Assembly (NCBI GenBank): GCA_964036665.1
Contig: OZ038530.1
Coordinates: 13,239,001 to 13,303,000, forward strand
Reading direction: 5' to 3'
From: Gordius sp. MW1
Lineage: Eukaryota; Nematomorpha; Gordioida; Gordea; Gordiidae
DNA: 64,000 nucleotides
Shown: piece by piece, positions 46,441 to 57,494 of the stretch
Layout of the letters: every line of letters starts with the position of its first letter
Numbering within the stretch: position 1 is the first letter of the stretch
Notes under the pieces: model-generated
What the model was told of the DNA's origin: nothing
Database searches by the model: none
The model's input: only the letters and a program-made list of their open reading frames with translations
Translations under genes and position numbers: made by a program

Positions 46441-47870
46441 ACTCGGGCCTTCGGCCCTCGTGGGAAGGGGGGGGGGGAAGGGAAGGGGGAGGGGGGAAGG
46501 GAAGAAAAGGGGGAAGGGAAGGGGGGAAGGAAAGAGAGGTAGGGAAAGGCGAACTCTTCTATACTCTGTATAAAAGTAGCATATTTGCTATGCAATTTAT
46601 GGGCGAGAAAGGTGGAAAGGGGCGAGAATGCCTATAGGGGGGGTATTAAATGCAAAATGATTAGTTAATTATTTATACCACTATTTTGCACTCTCCGGGA
46701 TTCGAACCCACATTAATAGAGGCATAGGCTTTTGTAGGGGCACAGGGAACCATATAAGTAGAGGTATAGGCCCTTATAGGGGAGGCAAAGGGTAATTATC
46801 GATGGTAACCAATTCAAAAGCGAAAATTATAATTTCGATCACAATTGGCTAATGGTCATTCTTTCATTGCTAAGTAGCAATTATCAGAATTAAAATTAGG
46901 TTTTTAATTTTATCATAAATTACCAATTAATGTAGTTTGAAAAAATATATATACCTACAAAAACACAGGTATTGTAAGGATATCTCAAAAAATTTACAGG
47001 TGCTAAATTAAAACTTTTTCAACCACATTTTGGCCAAAGGTCATTTTTTTGCATTGGTCAGCAAACAGCGGACAGTCTATAAACACATAAGAGTCAAAAA
47101 AAGGAAAAAAAACTTCGTTTCACAGTTTGGCCAATGGTCATTTTTTCATTGGTCAGCAGCCAGGATACGTTAAAAGTGGATATAAATTCATAAGAATCAA
47201 AAAAAAAAAGAAAAAAAAAATTTCGATTCACATTTTGGCCAATGGTCATTTTTTTCCATTGGTCAGCAGCCAACGGACGGTCAAAAAGCCATATTATCAA
47301 TGGTATTAACAAGAACAATCATAATAGCAAAACAAACGAAAAAAATAATTGCGATTCACATTTTGGCCAATGGTCATTTCATTCCATTGGTAAGCAGCCA
47401 ACGGACGGCCAAAAAGTCTTATTATCAATGGTATTAACAAGAACAATATATTAATTTAAACAAAAAAAATAAAAAAAATTTGGCCTCTCCGGGATTCGAA
47501 CCCACATCAGGAGAGGCATAGGCTTTTGTAGGGGGGGGGGGAACAGGGACCCATATCAGTAGAGGCATAGGCTCTGCTAGGGGAGGGCATAGGGTAATTG
47601 TCAATGTTAGCCAAAAAAACGAAAAAAATAATTTCGATTCACATTTTGGCCAATGGTCATTTTTTTCCATCGGTCAGCAGCCAGCGGACGGCCAAAAAGT
47701 CAGCAATGGTAGTAACAGGAACAATCATAATAGTCAAAAAAAACGGAAAAAAAACTTGGATTCACATTTTGGCCAATGGTCATTTTTTTCTTTGGTCAGC
47801 ACCCAACGAACGGCCAAAAAGTCTTATTATCAATGGTAGTAACAAGAACAATCATGAGAGTCAAAAAATA
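46441..47870 (+). mobile_element. Composite TTGCTATGCAA element, copy 3
   Basis: Starts ACTCGGGCCTTCGGCCCTCG with the perfect TTCG hairpin (46,445-46,457), a long purine tract (46,467-46,545), then GCTATGCAATTTATGGGCGA. B-box relics are at 46,690-46,715 and 47,481-47,510, with hairpin units at about 47,020-47,440 and 47,630-47,860. It runs straight into copy 4 without its own right terminus. Confidence 0.75.
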
Positions 47871-49605
47871 ACTCGGGCCTTCGGCCCTCGTGGGAAGGGG
47901 GAGAAGGGAAGGGAAGAGGGGAAGGGAAGAGGGGAAGGGAAGGGGGGACGACTCATCTGTACTTCGTATAAATGTATCATATATACTATGCAATTTATGG
48001 GCGAGAAAGGTGGGAAGGGGCGAGAATGCCTATAGGGGGGTATTAAATCCCTAATGATTAATTAATTATTTATACAAATTTTCCATTATAGGCAAAATGT
48101 AATATAAGCAAGGGTTAGGGTTAGATTTAGTGTTTGCATCTAGTTGCGTTTGCGTATTACATTAGTTTTTATGGCCTTTATTGATTATGGGTCTAACAAA
48201 CATTATATTATAAAACAACACAATGTTAAGAATTTGCAGAATTGTTGGGAGAAATTTTTTGTTGAATTTGAACAATTTTTAATTAAAAAAATCAAAAATT
48301 TGGCCAATGGCCACTTTTTCTCTATTGGTCAGTACCAACAGATACTCTATAAGTCAATGATAGCCAAAAAAACGGAAAAAAAAATTTTGATGCTCACTGT
48401 GGCCAATGGTCATTTTTTTCCATTGGTCAGCAGCCAGGACACGGTAAAAGTGGATATAAATTCATAAGAGTAAAAAAAACGAAAAAAAAATTTTCGAATC
48501 ACATTTTGGCCAATGGTCATTTTTTTCCATTGGTCAGCAGCCAGGACACGGTAAAAGTGGATATAAATTCATAATAGTCAAAAAAAACGAAAAAAAAGTT
48601 TTCGAATCACATTTTGGCCAATGGTCATTTTATTCCATTGGTCAGCAGCCAGCGGACGGCCAAAAAGTCATAATAGCAATGGTAGGAACAGGAACAATCA
48701 TAATAGTCAAAAAAAAACGAAAAAAATAATTTAGATTCACATTTTGGCCAATGGTCATTATTTTCATCGGTCAGGAGCCAGCGGACGGCCAAAAAGTCAT
48801 AATAGCAATAGCAATGGTAGTAACAGGAACAATCATAATAGTCAAAAAAAAACGAAAAAATAAACTCGGATTCACATTTTGGCCAATGGTCATTTTTTTC
48901 ATTGGTCAGCAGCCAACGGACGGTTAAAAAGTCTTATTATCAATGATAGTAACAAGAACAATCATAAGAGTCAAAAAAACTCCGGGATTCTAACCCAAAA
49001 ACTAGTTAAATTGCATAGCAATTAAAAGTAAACAAGTTTTATTTATGTTTATTATATAACATTGGTCAGCAGCCAGCGGACGGCCAAAAAGTCATAATAG
49101 CAATGGTAGAAACAGGAACAATCATAATAGTCAAAAAAAAACGAAAAAAATAATTTCGATTCACATTTTGGCCAATGGTCATTTTTTTCATTGGTCAGCA
49201 GCCAGCGGACGGCCAAAAATTCTTATTATCAATGATAGTAACAAGAACAATCATAAGAGTCAAAAAAAACTCCGGGATTCTAACCCCAAAACTAGTTAAA
49301 TTGCATAGCAATTAAAAAGTAAACAACTTTTATTTATGTTTATTATATAACTAGTTAAATTGCATAGCATTAAAAGTAAACAACTTTTATTTATGTTTAT
49401 TATATAATAGATAATTTAACAAATCTTATATATAAAACACCGAGGGAGATAGAGATGAGGGGTGGGGCACCTCTTTCTCATGCATTAATTTAAAAAAGCG
49501 ATAACCTAATATACCCAATGCAAATAGATAGGGAGGGTAACGGACGGACAACGGACGGACGACGGACAACCAAAAAACGAGCCCATAAATTGCATAGCAA
49601 TTAAA
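47871..49605 (+). mobile_element. Composite TTGCTATGCAA element, copy 4 (near-duplicate of 9,713-11,595)
   Basis: It is collinear with copy 1: same TTCG hairpin start, the GGTTAGGGTTAGATTTAG block, the AACATTATATTATAAAACAA block, five to six hairpin units, the ACTAGTTAAATTGCATAGC units and the GGACGGACAAC...CATAAATTGCATAGC end. Differences: an extra AGGGGAAGGGAAG expansion at the start, fewer 60-bp units, and a single GAGGGAGATAGAGATGAGG block where copy 1 has two. Confidence 0.85.
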
Positions 49606-49755
49606 AACCCGGGATTCGAACCCAAAAACTAGTTAAACCATAAATTGCATAGCAATTAATTATAATAAGCGTTATGGGTGCGTTACACGTTCGGTGCGTT
49701 ACCGTGACTTCGGAAAATCGAAAGCGAGCCCATAAATTGCATAGCAATTAATAAA
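49606..49755 (+). repeat. Repeated CCCATAAATTGCATAGC ends after copy 4
   Basis: Two further ends (CATAAATTGCATAGCAATTA near 49,629 and GAGCCCATAAATTGCATAGC near 49,728) follow a B-box-like CCCGGGATTCGAACCC at 49,608-49,622. They are probably stacked partial insertions. Confidence 0.65.
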
Positions 49756-50056
49756 TCATTCTAAAATTTTCGGCGATTTTTTACTTCACCAACTTTCTGT
49801 GAACACTCATTAAATTAAACACAATTATTCAATCGATTTTCCGTCATCATACTACTCATAAAATTCAACTTTTTAATTATACATTTTTTTTGTCTGAAAA
49901 CATAACTTAGATGATTTGCAAACAAAATTTCTAATGTTTATATAAATTTAAATTTAGTGGTAGGAAAAGCAATTAGTAATCTCATATTGATATTCAATTT
50001 CCCATGTAAATTTGCCAATGACTTCCTATATTAATCAATGTTAAGTTTATATAAGG

Positions 50057-50178
50057 GGGGGGGGCATAAGACAAAATTTTTTAGTTTTTGAGCTATGTAT
50101 ATTGGAAAAAAAATTTCATCCTAGGGGGAAGGGAATAGGGGGAAGGGGTCGCTTCCCTTCCCCCTGACTACGCCCATC
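50057..50178. mobile_element. CATGGGCG-type MITE, diverged
   Basis: A G-run with GGGGCATAAGACAAAATTT at the left and CTTCCCCCTGACTACGCCCAT at the right. The left TIR is lost. Confidence 0.55.
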
Positions 50179-50179
50179 G

Positions 50180-51590
50180 CTTGTTTAAAAAACGAACTTA
50201 TTTTGATTATTTTTATTTAAATTCAATGGTTTGCAAGCTGACTGAAAATTTTTGGCTTAAGTATTGGTTAGTGTTGCATAGTATTTAATATTATGGCTTA
50301 GTGGTTTAGGGGAGTTTATAAATTTGTTGTTAAAAAGTGGGGATTTGAATATTTTCAAGGCTAAAGCCTTGCAAAATGGAATTGGCGAAGCCTGGCCGCC
50401 CATTTTTAAAATTTTTATTTAGGCAAATACATCTGATATTTTACCATATAATAGTAACTAATAACTATCAATAAACAATTTTAAACAAGGAAGAATCCTA
50501 TTAATCTTGTTAGCATTTAATTTTATTGAATATTTAACTTAAATAAAATTATAATAAGGCTGTTAGATTAAGATAAATAATATAAATTTACAAAAAACAC
50601 ATTTTTAATGTCAATCAAAACATTTTTTTAATAACGCTAAAAAGGACCTTGCATATCTTTATCATTTATAGGATTTCCTCAATAACGTTTTGTTTGAAAA
50701 TGTCTGCCAAAATCTTTAGCTCGTTACCTTAGTAGAGTTTTGGCATTGAAAAAAAGTTGAATTTAATTTGGTAATAATGCAAAGGGGATAGTATAAATTT
50801 GACTTAGTTACTCAAACAATCTCATTTAATGAATTCATTAATTAGAAAAATGCTAGATGGAAATTTAACCATTTTGGAAAGACAAGAATAATATGATGAT
50901 AAGTATCAAGGATGAGCTAGTCTTGTGAAAATCTTGGCCATGCTTATCCCTACAATAGCAAACAAACATGGTCTTAATTTAGAAGGGATGATCATACAGA
51001 ACAAATCTTTTAAATTTAACAGATTTTAATTAATTGACAAAAAAAATAATTCCCAGTTTTAAGTGGTAAAACTTGGTCATTAAAATGACTTTGCACAATT
51101 ACATGGTGCAGATCAATATTTGCAAATTTAACACATTTAAATAATATAAATTTCATTTACTTAAAAATATAAACAACATGGGTATAAACATATTTCTTAA
51201 AGTGAACAATTTAATTGATAGGCTTATTTATTGGGGTGTATCCTTTAATTCAAGAACAACTCCATATTTCATATTTTAAGATTGAATATCTTCCTATTTT
51301 GCAACGAGATTCATTCACCAAAAATAGTATAAATATTAAAACATACAAAAGCAGGCTCTTCACACTCTACCCTGACGTGAACTGTTTTTTTTTGGCTTAA
51401 GCTTTAAGAAAATTTGCATAATATTATAATACTTTGGTACAGAAATATACGTGATATGTAAGTGCTTTAATACATTATGTTAAAACTCTTAATTATTTCC
51501 AACATTTTAGTCCTGCCTTCCTTTATAAAAAGTAAATAATTTAATTTTTGTCAATACCACTGAATACAAAAACCAATATCATGCTAACTA
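50180..51590. other. AT-rich DNA without recognised genes
   Basis: Only short open frames such as 51,215-51,400, none with a recognisable motif. GCAAAATGGAATTGGCGAAG and similar GC-richer words near 50,370 may be repeat debris. Confidence 0.5.
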
Positions 51591-51850
51591 GATTTTGTGG
51601 CAAAAAAGTAATATTTATTTCGATATATATTTGATATGTTGTACAATAAATAAGGTTAAGGTAAGGTAAAGCTATAAACAACAATTAACCTTTAAGGAAG
51701 GCAATAATTTAACATAAATTGTAAATCTTACAAAACAACAGTATGAATTTACGTATAAAAATTTGCATTTACAATAATTAAAAAATATCATTATGTATTA
51801 TATCTTAAAAAGCTAATATATAGATGTTAAAAACAAACATTAAAAACATA

Positions 51851-52091
51851 TTATGCCAAACTTATTGAGACCAATTTAAGATGTTTTAATAGGAATTTTG
51901 GGTTTCCTAAAATATATAAAACATAAACAAAAATTATGTACCATAAAATGTAATTTATTTTTTCTCCAACATAAACCAGGGCCATAATAAATGCCATAAT
52001 TGAAGTAAGAAAGAGCACAATTTGAATTGGATTTAAAATATCAAATATAGGATAGGCCCACAACTTTCCGACAACTTTTATCCAAACAAGC
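51851..52091 (-). CDS. AIG1: AIG1-like exon 5
   Basis: Residues 178-257: WLVWIKVVGKLWAYPIFDIL, a membrane span (IVLFLTSIMAFIMALVYV), GEKINYILW and a lineage-specific hydrophobic tail to TAA. The intron before it is 81 nt. Confidence 0.88.
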
Positions 52092-52812
52092 CTATATAAA
52101 AAATAACAATTAATCTCTACTAAGTCAATTTATAGCATTAAATAATATCTGAGGATAAATATTTACATTTACCAAATATAATAAAGAATAATAATATATA
52201 GCAATTTTGAACATCTATTCCTGTATGGGGCAAACTCAAATTTGCATAAATATGAGTCCAGGGTTAAGAAGACAATAGGCGCTGTATGCTAAATACTTTT
52301 TAATAAAGTGTCATCGTTATTATACTAGAATGTGATTATGCCAAGCCGGGATCAAATCATCTAAGTATTTTGGATAGACTAGTTCCCGATTTATATTGAA
52401 TAAGGTCCAAAAAATAACACATACTGCCTAAAACATAGATAAAGAATTTAAATTTTTAACATACTGCTCCCAAAGGGAAGGCAATTGTAGTGTAGACAAA
52501 ATCTCTCAACTTCCATAATTTATTTTGGTATATTGAATGTCTATACAGGGCCATATCTGCTAAGGATGCAATGGCAAAATAGAATACTTGGAAAAACTAA
52601 AAAATAGAGCAATATGTATTTTATTTTACTAGACACCATATTGTTAAATATTTATATTCCCCAGCATAGGTGTTTTTTGAGGGCATTTTTGAAAGAAAGA
52701 TATGATATAAGGCATCAAAAAAAAATATAAAAAAAATTATCGAATGAGTTATCAAGCAAAATTTGTTAAACCCCTTTTTAACCTCCATATAGTTGTTGAG
52801 AATGGAACCCAA
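51851..52812 (-). CDS. AIG1: AIG1/ADTRP-family transmembrane protein, five exons
   Basis: Five minus-strand exons (52,812-52,630; 52,596-52,465; 52,427-52,326; 52,288-52,173; 52,091-51,851) join in phase to 257 residues plus TAA. AIG1 is about 245 residues long. Matching blocks are AGEYKYLTIW, LRDFVYTTIAFPLG, NINRELVYPKYLDDLIPAWH, HTAPIVFLTLDSY and VVGKLWAYPIFDIL, ending GEKINYILW. The two residues reported as catalytic in human AIG1 (Thr and His) correspond to T57 in KYLT and H140 in LHTA. The protein has about six hydrophobic spans. Family role: intramembrane threonine hydrolase acting on fatty-acid esters of hydroxy fatty acids. The start MGSILNNYME is the ATG closest to the family N-terminus. 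Three introns are only 33-37 nt. Confidence 0.9.
52173..52288 (-). CDS. AIG1: AIG1-like exon 4
   Basis: Residues 140-178 (first two bases of the last codon). It starts HTAPIVFLTL with the putative catalytic H140. Acceptor ATTTAG|CAT, donor TG|GTAAAT. The intron before it is 37 nt. Confidence 0.87.
52326..52427 (-). CDS. AIG1: AIG1-like exon 3
   Basis: Residues 106-139: AVCVIFWTLFNINRELVYPK, then YLDDLIPAWHNHIL. The 37-nt intron before it is flanked by a direct repeat: exon 2 plus intron reads GCAGTATGT, and the exon 3 start reads GCAGTATGT. Confidence 0.88.
52465..52596 (-). CDS. AIG1: AIG1-like exon 2
   Basis: Residues 62-105: FFQVFYFAIASLADMALYRH ... WKLRDFVYTTIAFPLGA. Acceptor TTTTTTAG|TTT, donor GCA|GTATGT. 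The intron before it is 33 nt. Confidence 0.88.
52630..52812 (-). CDS. AIG1: AIG1-like exon 1
   Basis: Residues 1-61. A hydrophobic span (FCLITHSIIFFIFFFDALYH), then MPSKNTYAGEYKYLTIWCL with the putative catalytic T57. Donor CTA|GTAAAA, phase 0. Confidence 0.88.
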
Positions 52813-53003
52813 GGTTCAATCATCAACTGTTTTAAGTCTATACGTCAATTTGGTACGATTCCACGGCAGACAAATGCAAAATTAAGCGTCAAAGAGTAGG
52901 AGGACATTTGGTGTCTTGTTTCTTTGGCTTTGCTAGCTTAAAGAATATAACAGAGTGATAGAAATATTATACAGTATAATAGTATTTAAATTACTATGGA
53001 AAA

Positions 53004-53218
53004 TGTTAAGAGTTGAAAGATTGTGATTACGTTTGTGTAATATTTTGATTTATGTATTATTTTATATTTCGTGATTCCTATTGTGACATTATTAGTTTCG
53101 TGATTCGATTGTTCCATTTTTTACTTCTGCGTTCGTTGAATAAAGTGTGATTTCATTGTAGGTGATGTTATTCTTTTATTGATGATCCCAGTCCTTCCCC
53201 TTCCTATTACTTCTAGCA
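53004..53218 (+). repeat. 5' LTR of the Mag-like element
   Basis: TGTTAAGAGTTGAAAGATTG ... CTATTACTTCTAGCA. It contains GAATAAAGTGTGATT, with a possible poly(A) signal AATAAA. Confidence 0.92.
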
Positions 53219-53239
53219 TTTTGGCGTCGTGAGTAGGAT

Positions 53240-53800
53240 CTGATCTGAACCTACATGGAATTCTATAAATTGGGAGATTCGATTGATATTTTTCTTCTGC
53301 AATTTGAAGCGCAGTTCTCAGCCAAGCAATTCCAGCCACTGGGGCCCAAAAGACGTGCAAAATGCTGAGTTGTCTATCAACGAAGCCTTTCGGGTAGTGG
53401 CAGAGGATGCCATTCCGGATAACCCTATTGAATGGGCATTCGAGGAATTATCAGGCATGCTGAAGACAATATTCAAAATAAAAATTGCCCTCTGGCTCAA
53501 CGATTCCGATTGGGAAACATCAAACAGATGGAAGGGGAGCCGATAACGCAATTTGTACGTAGACTGAAATCCGCATCAAGGAATTGCAATTTGACGAGCG
53601 GAGAGTTACCCAACAGGCTGTTGGACCAGTTCATTCTGGGATTGCAGAATCCTTAGGTTCAAGCCAGATTGATGGCTGAGGGTGAATTAAAATGGGACAG
53701 GACCATGGAGATAGCCCTGGTAATGAAAGCGATCGAAGAAGGGATAAGAAGGGTGCACGGGTCAGTAGAAGAAGCATTTGCGGTGGATAGGTCAAAGGCC
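53240..53800 (+). pseudogene. Gag of the Mag-like element, frameshifted, no zinc knuckles
   Basis: Pieces in different frames: PLGPKRRAKC-like N-terminus, RLGNIKQMEGEPITQFVRRL, NRLLDQFILGLQNP (stop), then ARLMAEGELKWDRTMEIALV. This is the retrotransposon gag domain. The following CCHC region expected in this clade is missing; after VDRSKAGYN an AT-rich unrelated stretch leads into the protease. Confidence 0.82.
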
Positions 53801-53875
53801 GGCTATAACTTGACCAGGTTCACCCATGCTTTAGATATTTTAACTATCGTTTATATATTAATAATTTGGTGCAAT

Positions 53876-54140
53876 TTTTTTGGACACCGGATCTTCGGGT
53901 ACGATCGTGCCGGACAAGCTTTGGAGGGAGCCACTACCAACCGTATCAGAACCCACGCCCACCGTCTACGGATATGGAAAAAGGGAGATAAGGATAATCG
54001 CCGACTTGAAAATCGAGGCCCGACTAGGCCAGTCACGGAAAATGCTGCAACTGTTAGTGGCTGACGCTAAGGGACCGCCGTTGCTCGGTACTAATTGGAT
54101 AAAGGAATTCGGGAAAGAGGTATGGTGCGATGGAATTTAA
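53876..54140 (+). pseudogene. Aspartic protease of the Mag-like element
   Basis: DTGSSGTIVPDKLWREPLPT holds the retropepsin DTG site. It ends with GPPLLGTNWIKEFGKE. The frame begins without a linked gag frame. Confidence 0.85.
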
Positions 54141-54185
54141 GAGTGGCGATGTACCGCTTTTGCGTGAATTTTATCGACGATCATC

Positions 54186-54926
54186 GTGGGGGACTCGGCG
54201 ATAACTAGGAGCGACATCGATGATACGATTAGACAGATGGCAATTCAGAAGAATGCGTCTCCTCAGACAGTAAGAGGCCTAATCGATGTACCAATAGAAA
54301 ACGGGGTCAAGCCAGGATTCATCACCGCGCGAGTTCCCTTAGCATGGAGGAGAGAGGTCGAGGAAGAGTTCGACAAGTGGGTGAAAGACGACGTTCTCGC
54401 GCCAGTCGAGTATATCCGTTGGGCAAGCCCGTTGGTGCCAGTTAGAAAGAATGACAGAAAACTTAGACTTTGCATCGACTATCGCTTTACGGTCAACAAA
54501 TATACGCAAGGATTACTGTACCCTCTTCCCAAGAATGACGATTTGCTCACCAAGCTGGAAAACGCATCGTACTTCTCGAAAAGTGATCTTGCCAAGGCGT
54601 ACTACCAATTAAGTGTGAGCTGGAAAACAAGCCTCTATCTAACAATTTCATCTCACAAGGGACTTTTTAGAGTCAAGCGAATGCCATTTGGACTTAATTG
54701 TGCGGTGGCCATTTTCCAGAAAACGATGGATCAATTATTTGGGGGCATGGAAGGTGTAGTGGTATACATTGACGATTTATTGATAGTGGGGGATTCAGAA
54801 GAGGTCCACAACAGCCGTTTGCATAAAGTGCTCACCATGTTGCACAAATGGGGTTTTAGCCCAAATTTTTCCACAAATGACGTTCTTGGGATACATCATC
54901 AGCAACAAAGGAATAAAGATGAATGA
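54186..54926 (+). pseudogene. Reverse transcriptase of the Mag-like element
   Basis: One frame from the linker to the thumb: WVKDDVLAPVEYIRWASPLV, KLRLCIDYRFTVNKY, YFSKSDLAKAYYQLSV, FGLNCAVAIFQKTMDQLFGG and the catalytic VVVYIDDLLIVGD. It loses frame near 54,870, and the thumb continues out of frame (ISNKGIKMNDEKV). Confidence 0.9.
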
Positions 54927-54984
54927 CGAGAAGGTTAAGGTGGTCGTCGAACGGGGTCAGCTAACTAACTAGACGAAAATTAAA

Positions 54985-55571
54985 TCCTTTTTGGGGCTGA
55001 CATCGTACTTCGCAAAGTTTATCAAAAATTACGCCCAGTTAATACAACCCATCCAAAGGTTAACAAAGGAGAACGTAGTCTTGCACTGGGGTGAAGAGCA
55101 ACAGTTAGCTTTCGGAAACATCAAGAATGCGCTCGTTACCGCGCCAGTTTTTGCCTATTTTAACGAAGATTGCGAGACAGGGTTAATAGTTCATGCTTCG
55201 GGAAAGGCCCTAGGGGCGATTTTGCAACAGCGACCGCCAGGTGGTGAGTGGAGAGTGGTGGCGTACGCATCAAAGCTCTAAGCGAGGTGGAGGGGCGATA
55301 CTCTACGATCGAGCGCGAGGCTTTGGCCGTCGTCTACGGACTAAAGAAATTTCATGATTTTGTTCAGGGAAGAGAGATCATCATAATAACGGACCACAAG
55401 CCATTGATTTACATATTTGATCAAAGCAAGAGAGAGAAAGAACAATGGTCCCCTCGCCTTACACGGTGGGCGTTATTCGTATCGGGTTACGCGGCCAAAT
55501 TCGCTTACAATAAGGGTAAGGATAACGCGGCCGACTTTTTGTCCAGGCGGCCAAGTGAACATGCCTATTAA
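54985..55571 (+). pseudogene. RNase H of the Mag-like element, two frames
   Basis: The first frame has GLTSYFAKFIKNYAQLIQPI, LHWGEEQQLAFGNIK and GLIVHASGKALGAILQQR. The first catalytic aspartate (DAS in relatives) is H here. The second frame has SEVEGRYSTIEREALAVVYG, ITDHKPLIYIF and KDNAADFLSRRP. There is a frameshift near 55,270. Confidence 0.88.
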
Positions 55572-55579
55572 GTTACCGA

Positions 55580-56709
55580 GGAGGTGTTGGGGTATGCCCC
55601 TGACTCATTTATTTCACTCCAGGTGGTTCGTAAATATACTCGTGGTGATACCAACTTACAACAACTAAAAGAATGGATAAAGGTGACGCCAAATGGTACA
55701 GTAGTCGCGGGTACTATGCGCCTCTACGAAAGGTACCTGCCAAAGTTACACGAGCCCAATGATGTTATTTTCTTCAATGAACGACGGGTCCTCTCCAGCC
55801 AGATAAAGGTACGCGGTGCTACATCGATCACACAAGGACAACGTGGGCGTAAAGCGAATGCAACAGGTAGAAGCTCAATATGTATGGTGGCCAACACTGA
55901 TTCAGGATATCGCAAACCTAGCAAAAAGTTGCAGGGCATGCAACTACACGGCCGCAGCACCAATAAGGGCGCTGTTGATCAAGGGTGAACAAGACTTTAG
56001 GCCTTGGATACAGGTACACGTGGATTTGTTTGGGCCGGTGCGCGGCAAATCGTATTTAGTTTTGGTTGATAATAAAACAAAATACTTGGAGGTTTTCAAA
56101 TTAGAAGATACGTCAACCGCAACCATAATCACAAAGCTGGCTGAGGTGTTCGCCAGGTTCAATAACCCACCAGTCCTTATATCGGATAACGGTCCGCAGT
56201 TTAGAAGCCAGGAGATTCGAGGATTTTGTAGGCGTAGGGGGATAAAACAAGGTTGGTCAGCACCTTAATACCCGGCGTCAAATGAATTAACGGAGAGGTA
56301 CGTGCGGCTAGCAAAGAAGGCGGTGGTGCGCAACAATTTCGAAATTGATTTAAGCTTATTCCTAGAAAATTACAAGGCAACAATCCACCCAGCGACTGGG
56401 ATAACTCCTGCAGAAGGAATGTCAAGGCGGAAAATTCGAACAGAGTGGGAGGTGTTAAGGGAAATCGAACCTCAACATTGGACGGAGAGCGGAAAATCGC
56501 CTAAATTCGGCGTAGGAGACAAGGTGTGGGTGCGCATGTTTTTGGGGCCCAGCAAATGGGTAGAGGAATCTATAACAGCCAAATCTGGTAGTCGCTCCTA
56601 CATAGTGTGGGGTCAAGGGGAAAAACACCACAGACACCTGGATCAAATAAGAAAACGAAAAAAACTTGATTTACACCAGTCTGAGTCAAGAGAAAGGTTG
56701 GCTCAATAG
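55580..56709 (+). pseudogene. Integrase of the Mag-like element
   Basis: Zinc region HRSHKDN ... CRACN. Core VHVDLFGPVRG (D), LISDNGPQF (D) and NELTERYVRL (E). A stop falls just before YPASNELTERY (near 56,268). A C-terminal FGVGDKVWVRMF and HRHLDQIRKRKK follow. Frameshift near 55,830. Confidence 0.88.
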
Positions 56710-56918
56710 GAATTTGCAAGAAGGCTCCCAGCAGAGAGTAGAAAGGGAAACGGCGGAACGAAATAAAACGGACCCATGGGTATCGGGAACATTTAGCCAA
56801 ACGAGCCCAGGGGTATCGGGAACATTTAGCCAAAGCCGAGCTGATACACCTAGGGAGGATCCTAGATACCCACGACGAATTCAACAAGCCCCAGGATATC
56901 TAAAGCATTATAGCTGTG

Positions 56919-56930
56919 AAAGGGGGGAAG
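56919..56930 (+). promoter_or_regulatory. Polypurine tract of the Mag-like element
   Basis: AAAGGGGGGAAG sits directly before the 3' LTR, as expected for the plus-strand primer. Confidence 0.85.
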
Positions 56931-57147
56931 TGTTAAGAGTTGAAAGATTGTGGTTACGTTTGTGTAATATTTCGATTTATGTATTATTTTATATTTCGTG
57001 ATTCCTAGTGTGACAATATTAGTTTCGTTGTTCGATTGTTCCATTTTTTACTTCTGCGTTCGTTGAATAAAGTGTGATTTGCTTTGTAGGTGATGTTAAT
57101 CTTTTATTGGTGAATCCCTATCCTTCTCCTTCCTATTCCTTCTAACA
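56931..57147 (+). repeat. 3' LTR of the Mag-like element
   Basis: TGTTAAGAGTTGAAAGATTG ... TTCCTTCTAACA, the same layout as the 5' LTR. Confidence 0.92.
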
Positions 57148-57494
57148 GAATATGTCTTGAAAATAGCTAAGAAATTATTGAGAGTGGGGTATTGCCACAT
57201 ACCGACAGAATGTTATGCAAAATTAGCAGACAACAGTTTTCTAAACATAACACAAATTTGGGCTTTTTTATAAGTAAAAAACAATAATAAATATGAGGGT
57301 AAGATTTAATATCAGATGTCAATAAATTATTAAAGCGTAATTTGAATATTTATGAGAACAAAAATATGCCTCAATCTCTCCCATTATATTGACATACAAG
57401 TTTAATATTCCTCTGTTAGCTTGTTGCTTATTAAAATTACTACCTTTCTTGCGTAATCTATGGAATTACTTCTCGTTTTTCGAGTCTAATATAA

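Larger units (their letters stand above)
53004..57147 (+). mobile_element. Mag-like Ty3/gypsy retrotransposon with both LTRs
   Basis: Two LTRs (53,004-53,218 and 56,931-57,147) bracket gag, protease, RT, RNase H and integrase remnants in gypsy order. The LTRs start TGTTAAGAGTTG and end in ...CA. By eye they differ at about 15 positions and two indels in 217, roughly 93% identity, so the insertion is not recent. A candidate primer-binding site TGGCGTCGTGAGTAGG begins at 53,222. A polypurine tract AAAGGGGGGAAG abuts the 3' LTR. No clear target duplication (GAAAA against GAATA). At 4.1 kb it is short for the clade and lacks the gag zinc knuckles. Clade assignment is from memory of gag and protease motifs. 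Confidence 0.9.

Noticed and set aside
52998-57152. 5-bp target duplication of the Mag-like element
   Set aside because: Flanks GGAAAA and GAATATG do not match well enough to call.
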